From positions 1 to 7,947 of the forward strand of contig JBFIEE010000085.1 in NCBI GenBank assembly GCA_041603535.1: a DNA stretch of 7,947 bases. The letters are read 5' to 3'. The stretch's first letter is position 1. Each line of letters opens with the position of its first letter. The position numbers were made by a program, and so were the translations under genes. The stretch comes from HB2-32-21 sp041603535 (lineage in GTDB: Bacteria; Pseudomonadota; Gammaproteobacteria; Pseudomonadales; Porticoccaceae). The notes beneath the pieces are model-generated. The model had not been told where the DNA came from. It was given only the letters and a program-made list of their open reading frames with translations, and made no database searches. Positions 5,933 to 7,947 of this stretch are shown here, one piece after another.

Positions 5933-6937
5933 CTACGGTAATGGGCACCGAGGCAACGGTTCACACACGGCCACTCCCGGCAATGTTTGCCTAAACTCCC
6001 GCAAGCTATCTGTATATTGAGGCTTGTCAGGTGCCAGTGTTTGCGCGCACCGGGTTGCCGAGATAGCGGCATTCAGGCAGCCTTGCGCGGACAAAGCGTA
6101 GCCGAGATTATTCCACGCCGCCGCCTCTTGTGGATACCGGCGAAGTGCCGCCCGAAACGCTCGTTCGGCGGCCACGTAGTCGGCCTCAGCGTAGGCCGCA
6201 TTGCCAGAAGCCATCATCACTACCGGGTTGCCGGGCCAGCGTAAACTGGCCGCCTGATAGCCACGACGTGCTGCCCCGACATGCCCGGTTGTTTCCAGGG
6301 CGTGCACCGCCTGCAGATAAGCTTGCAGGCTTGCCGTGGCAGGCACACGATCAGGCGATACCACCACAATCGCCCAGGAATTTCCGCGCTGCCAGGTTCT
6401 CTCAAAAACAGAAAAAGGCGTCACCCAACGCCTGGTCGTGCCAGAACGCAAAACCAATACCCGCTCTTCCAGATCGTAACCAACCACCACAGCGTAATGC
6501 CATCGTGGAGCCCAGGTGAATGCCAGGTTTTGCAACACAAGCACTGGATTACCGGCCGCCAGCTCGAGGATGACGGCTTCCATCTGCGGCGCGAGTTTCA
6601 CCGGCAGCATTTCGTAGGATCGAGCTGTAGCCAGCATTTCTACCTGCAGGCTACCCCTGCGACCAGGCAGAAAAACCCTGGATTTAAGCAACTCCGGATC
6701 GGTATCAATACCATGACCGACCAGCACCGTAGCCAGTGCGGCGGGGCCACACTGGTAACGTTGTTGTGGAAAGAAGGGGGTATCGACGAGCTCGACTCTA
6801 GCCGGAACACCGATCGGCGGTTGCTCTATCAAACCCGCGGTTTGAGGCGTCGCAGCACAGGCGGTCAGTAACAGGGCGCAAAGCAAAACACCCACCAGTT
6901 GGTGGGTGTTTTGTAAGAAGGGAAAACCTTTAAGCAA
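5933..6937 (-). CDS. PA2778-family C39-like cysteine peptidase lipoprotein with TPR repeats
   Basis: The 334-residue product starts with a lipoprotein signal (lipobox LLTAC, Cys27), so it should be lipid-anchored facing the periplasm. Residues ~45-195 form a papain-like C39-type domain: QCGPAAL holds the presumed nucleophile Cys63, HYAVVVGYD the catalytic His148, and VLVLRSG (161-166) stands where C39 enzymes have their Asp/Asn. Residues ~205-315 form TPR-like helices (AERAFRAALRRYPQEAAAWNNLGYAL). GSLQVEMLATAR and LAAGNPVLVLQN are typical of the PA2778 family as I know it. Function is unknown; relatives are sometimes labelled bacteriocin-processing peptidases. It lies 11 bases after its usual partner PA2779. 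The start is doubtful: the frame opens after a TAA, the only upstream start is TTG at 6937 without a Shine-Dalgarno, and a terminator-like hairpin covers codons 9-18. A later start at GTG (Val15) would leave a very short signal without basic residues. Confidence 0.85.
   Translation of the reverse strand: MLKGFPFLQNTHQLVGVLLCALLLTACAATPQTAGLIEQPPIGVPARVELVDTPFFPQQRYQCGPAALATVLVGHGIDTDPELLKSRVFLPGRRGSLQVEMLATARSYEMLPVKLAPQMEAVILELAAGNPVLVLQNLAFTWAPRWHYAVVVGYDLEERVLVLRSGTTRRWVTPFSVFERTWQRGNSWAIVVVSPDRVPATASLQAYLQAVHALETTGHVGAARRGYQAASLRWPGNPVVMMASGNAAYAEADYVAAERAFRAALRRYPQEAAAWNNLGYALSAQGCLNAAISATRCAQTLAPDKPQYTDSLREFRQTLPGVAVCEPLPRCPLP
6884..6913 (-). terminator. perfect 14-bp stem, terminator-like, within the 5' codons of the PA2778-like gene
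   Basis: CAAAACACCCACCA (6884-6897) is followed after two bases by its exact complement (6900-6913). Both strands therefore give a strong stem flanked by A-rich and T-rich arms, as in a bidirectional intrinsic terminator. Read on the minus strand it lies 36 bases after the PA2779-family stop and ends GTTTTGCTTTG. It also overlaps the signal-peptide codons of the next gene, so it may act as an attenuator that lowers peptidase expression relative to PA2779. Confidence 0.6.
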
Positions 6938-6948
6938 AGACGTATGCG

Positions 6949-7356
6949 TTACTTATTTATAGAGTGCACAAAGGGGAAAATGTCAGTTGCACCAAGCGCA
7001 TCGGTTACTACAAACACAATAAATATCACCACTAAAACACCGACGACGCCACTACTCCCGGCAGGCAGCTCAGTGAGGCGCTGGCTCAATGCAGAAACCT
7101 CCGAGTCAGTTAGATGGGCGATGCGTTCTTTAGCCGCATCGTGGTTCACGCCCATCCGAACCAGTTCATTTCTGACGTCCTCACGATCTAGCAGTGCCGT
7201 CAGCTCTGCACGTTGCACCTGTCCCTGCTGCGTCTGCAACAGTGAATCTGTCCCAACCATCGAGGCCTGGGCTAGCGTTCCCCCAAGTTGCACCAGGAGC
7301 AAGCTCAACGCGGCAAACAGGGTGATGAAACGTTTCAGAGAAAAATACAAACTCAT
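6949..7356 (-). CDS. PA2779-family small membrane protein
   Basis: The 135-residue protein has an N-terminal signal or anchor (LKRFITLFAALSLLLVQLGG, 7-26). A polar helical middle follows: RAELTALLDREDVRNELVRM (49-68), GVNHDAAKERIAHLTDSEVS (69-88) and QRLTELPAGSSG (92-103). A second membrane segment spans about 104-118, then a short tail. The order signal, RxEL..LL.RxDV, GV..D.A..RI..LTD.EV, LPAG, membrane helix is that of the PA2779 family (I recall DUF6627). Members sit directly upstream of PA2778-type peptidases, as here (11 bases). Function is unknown. The start has GAGGA with seven bases before ATG. The LPAG stretch just before the second helix could be a recognition or cleavage site for the neighbouring peptidase; that is inference. 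Confidence 0.88.
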   Translation of the reverse strand: MSLYFSLKRFITLFAALSLLLVQLGGTLAQASMVGTDSLLQTQQGQVQRAELTALLDREDVRNELVRMGVNHDAAKERIAHLTDSEVSALSQRLTELPAGSSGVVGVLVVIFIVFVVTDALGATDIFPFVHSINK

Positions 7357-7405
7357 GATGCTATCCTCAGTAATTCAGTGATTGGCCAGCGTGACAGCCC
7401 CGGTG

Positions 7406-7422
7406 ACCGCCCATGGGGCGGT
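7406..7422. other. 7-bp hairpin in the presumed PA2779 leader
   Basis: ACCGCCC (7406-7412) pairs with GGGCGGT (7416-7422) around a three-base loop. It lies 50 bases before the PA2779-like start, at the expected 5' end of its mRNA if the promoter at 7432-7459 is used. It may stabilise the leader or be an operator. Confidence 0.4.
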
Positions 7423-7431
7423 TAACCCGAG

Positions 7432-7459
7432 CCTACAGTTGTGCTTGTGCGCGTGTCAA
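7432..7459 (-). promoter_or_regulatory. candidate sigma-70 promoter for the PA2779/PA2778 pair
   Basis: On the minus strand a perfect TTGACA (7454-7459) is followed after 16 bases by TGTAGG (7432-7437), a poor -10 match (three of six). Transcription would start near 7425, about 70 bases before the PA2779-like ATG. The -35 box is convincing; the -10 box is not. Confidence 0.35.
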
Positions 7460-7589
7460 GAATACCTTGTGAAACATTCATATTCCACATCATCCTGCGG
7501 CGACACCATCTCAGGACTCGATGCCTTGCACGCAATCGCTGCGCTCGCGAACCGCACGCAAGCCAGACCAACTGGCACCGGGTTGTTCC

Positions 7590-7647
7590 CGTCTCGATAT
7601 TCCTCGTCTCGATATTCCCCGGCTATATTTCCCGGCCATATTTCCGG
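7590..7647. repeat. two adjacent short tandem repeats (15-bp x2, then 13-bp x2)
   Basis: CGTCTCGATATTCC plus one variable base occurs at 7590-7604 and 7605-7619. Directly after, CGGCTATATTTCC (7620-7632) and CGGCCATATTTCC (7633-7645) follow, differing at one base. All four units share a pyrimidine-rich core with ATAT and TTCC, so they may come from one older repeat. The role is unknown; the place is 140-200 bases before trkH. Confidence 0.75.
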
Positions 7648-7762
7648 AGTAACATCACTTGCGGTGACACAATATTTATCCACCGGGCAATTTAACTAAT
7701 AGCGTCTCTATAGCCACTCATGGGAAAATGCAGAAGATTCTGCCCCTGGCGTAATTCAACGC

Positions 7763-7789
7763 AATCGGTCAAATCGGTCAAATCGGTCA
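7763..7789. repeat. three perfect 9-bp direct repeats abutting the trkH start codon
   Basis: AATCGGTCA occurs three times without interruption (7763-7771, 7772-7780, 7781-7789), and the trkH ATG begins at the next base. The array takes the place where a Shine-Dalgarno sequence should be, and none is visible. It may be a slippage product, a regulator binding site, or part of the translation initiation region. Confidence 0.9.
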
Positions 7790-7947
7790 ATGCGATTTTT
7801 CAATCCAGTTCTCTATATCTGCGGAATACTTGTCTTAATAATGGCCGCGTTTATGCTTGCGCCTGCCATCTTTGCGTTTATTTATGGTGACCCGGAGCTG
7901 GATACCTTCGTCCACTCCCTGCTGATTACAGCTTTAGTCGGGTTAAC
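7790..7947 (+). CDS. trkH: TrkH/TrkG-family potassium uptake protein, N-terminal part only
   Basis: The frame runs off the right edge; 52 residues are visible. TrkH is the membrane subunit of the Trk potassium transporter and works with the peripheral regulator TrkA. The visible start MRFFNPVLYICGILVLIMAA, then MLAPAIFAFIYGDPE and a second hydrophobic stretch from about residue 40, matches the typical TrkH N-terminus: a short polar start, first helix, an 'LIYGD' turn, and the next helix. The ATG at 7790 is the only start in an open frame that begins after a stop at 7700-7702. It lacks a visible Shine-Dalgarno and directly follows three 9-bp repeats. With ~50 residues the family call is good but not certain. 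Confidence 0.7.
   Translation, partial: MRFFNPVLYICGILVLIMAAFMLAPAIFAFIYGDPELDTFVHSLLITALVGL

Larger units (their letters stand above)
7357..7789. other. 433-bp intergenic region between divergent PA2779-like and trkH genes
   Basis: No convincing gene is seen; the ORFs here lack ribosome binding sites and family features. The region holds a candidate minus-strand promoter (7432-7459), a leader hairpin (7406-7422), two kinds of short tandem repeat (7590-7647) and three 9-bp iterons at the trkH start. Both flanking genes are transcribed outward from it, so it should carry their promoters. Confidence 0.6.

Noticed and set aside
6281..6871. 196-codon plus-strand ORF opposite the PA2778-like gene
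   Set aside because: Arg/His/Gln-rich composition typical of antisense frames, and the opposite strand encodes a clear peptidase domain.
7382..7699. 105-codon plus-strand ORF in the region before trkH
   Set aside because: It starts without a ribosome binding site, runs through tandem repeats and has low-complexity composition with no family features.
7763..7789. Iterons as a replication origin or CRISPR-like array
   Set aside because: Repeats of nine bases without spacers, no replication or cas gene nearby, and the array directly abuts a chromosomal transporter gene.

Overview
The window looks like chromosomal DNA of a Gram-negative proteobacterium, most likely a gammaproteobacterium. The grounds are two beta-barrel outer membrane proteins ending in Phe, a Tat-exported CopA-type multicopper oxidase with CopB, the PA2778/PA2779 gene pair known from Pseudomonas and relatives, and a TrkH-type potassium transporter. 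GC content is moderate to high, with no sign of phage, insertion sequence, CRISPR array, rRNA or tRNA. The species cannot be named from this sequence.

Layout, left to right. Positions 1-1735 (+) hold the C-terminal ~577 residues of an MtrB/PioB-family outer membrane barrel, the sheath of a trans-outer-membrane multihaem cytochrome; its start is off the left edge. It converges on a minus-strand copper-resistance cluster, read from 5522 down to 1830: a small Cys/Met/His-rich exported protein resembling CopL/DUF2946 proteins, a doubtful 104-residue ORF that overlaps the start of copA, copA, and copB. Next is a remnant of a PAP2 phosphatase (5634-5924). Then, again on the minus strand, come the PA2779-family membrane protein and the PA2778-family C39-like cysteine peptidase lipoprotein with TPR repeats (7356 down to 5933). 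A 433-bp non-coding stretch with several short tandem repeats follows. At the right edge trkH starts on the plus strand at 7790 and runs out of the window.

How the genes may work together. CopA (periplasmic copper oxidase) and CopB (outer membrane) form the classical periplasmic copper-tolerance pair, and the small Cys-rich protein upstream is probably a copper-responsive accessory. The MtrB-type porin belongs to an extracellular electron-transfer conduit whose cytochrome should lie to the left. It is convergent with the cop genes, so any functional link is only positional. PA2779 and PA2778 are a conserved pair of unknown function, with an exported peptidase next to a small membrane protein that could be its partner or substrate.

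Main oddities: CopA has a one-residue shortening of the type-1 copper motif next to its C-terminus (HCH-x3-H-x3-M instead of x4), and its frame stays open for 27 codons past an amber stop, up to the copB ribosome binding site. CopB lacks the usual Met/His-rich N-terminal region. A perfect 14-bp hairpin of terminator type lies inside the signal-peptide codons of the PA2778 homologue. Three 9-bp iterons abut the trkH start codon. A 14-bp duplication lies in the PAP2 remnant.
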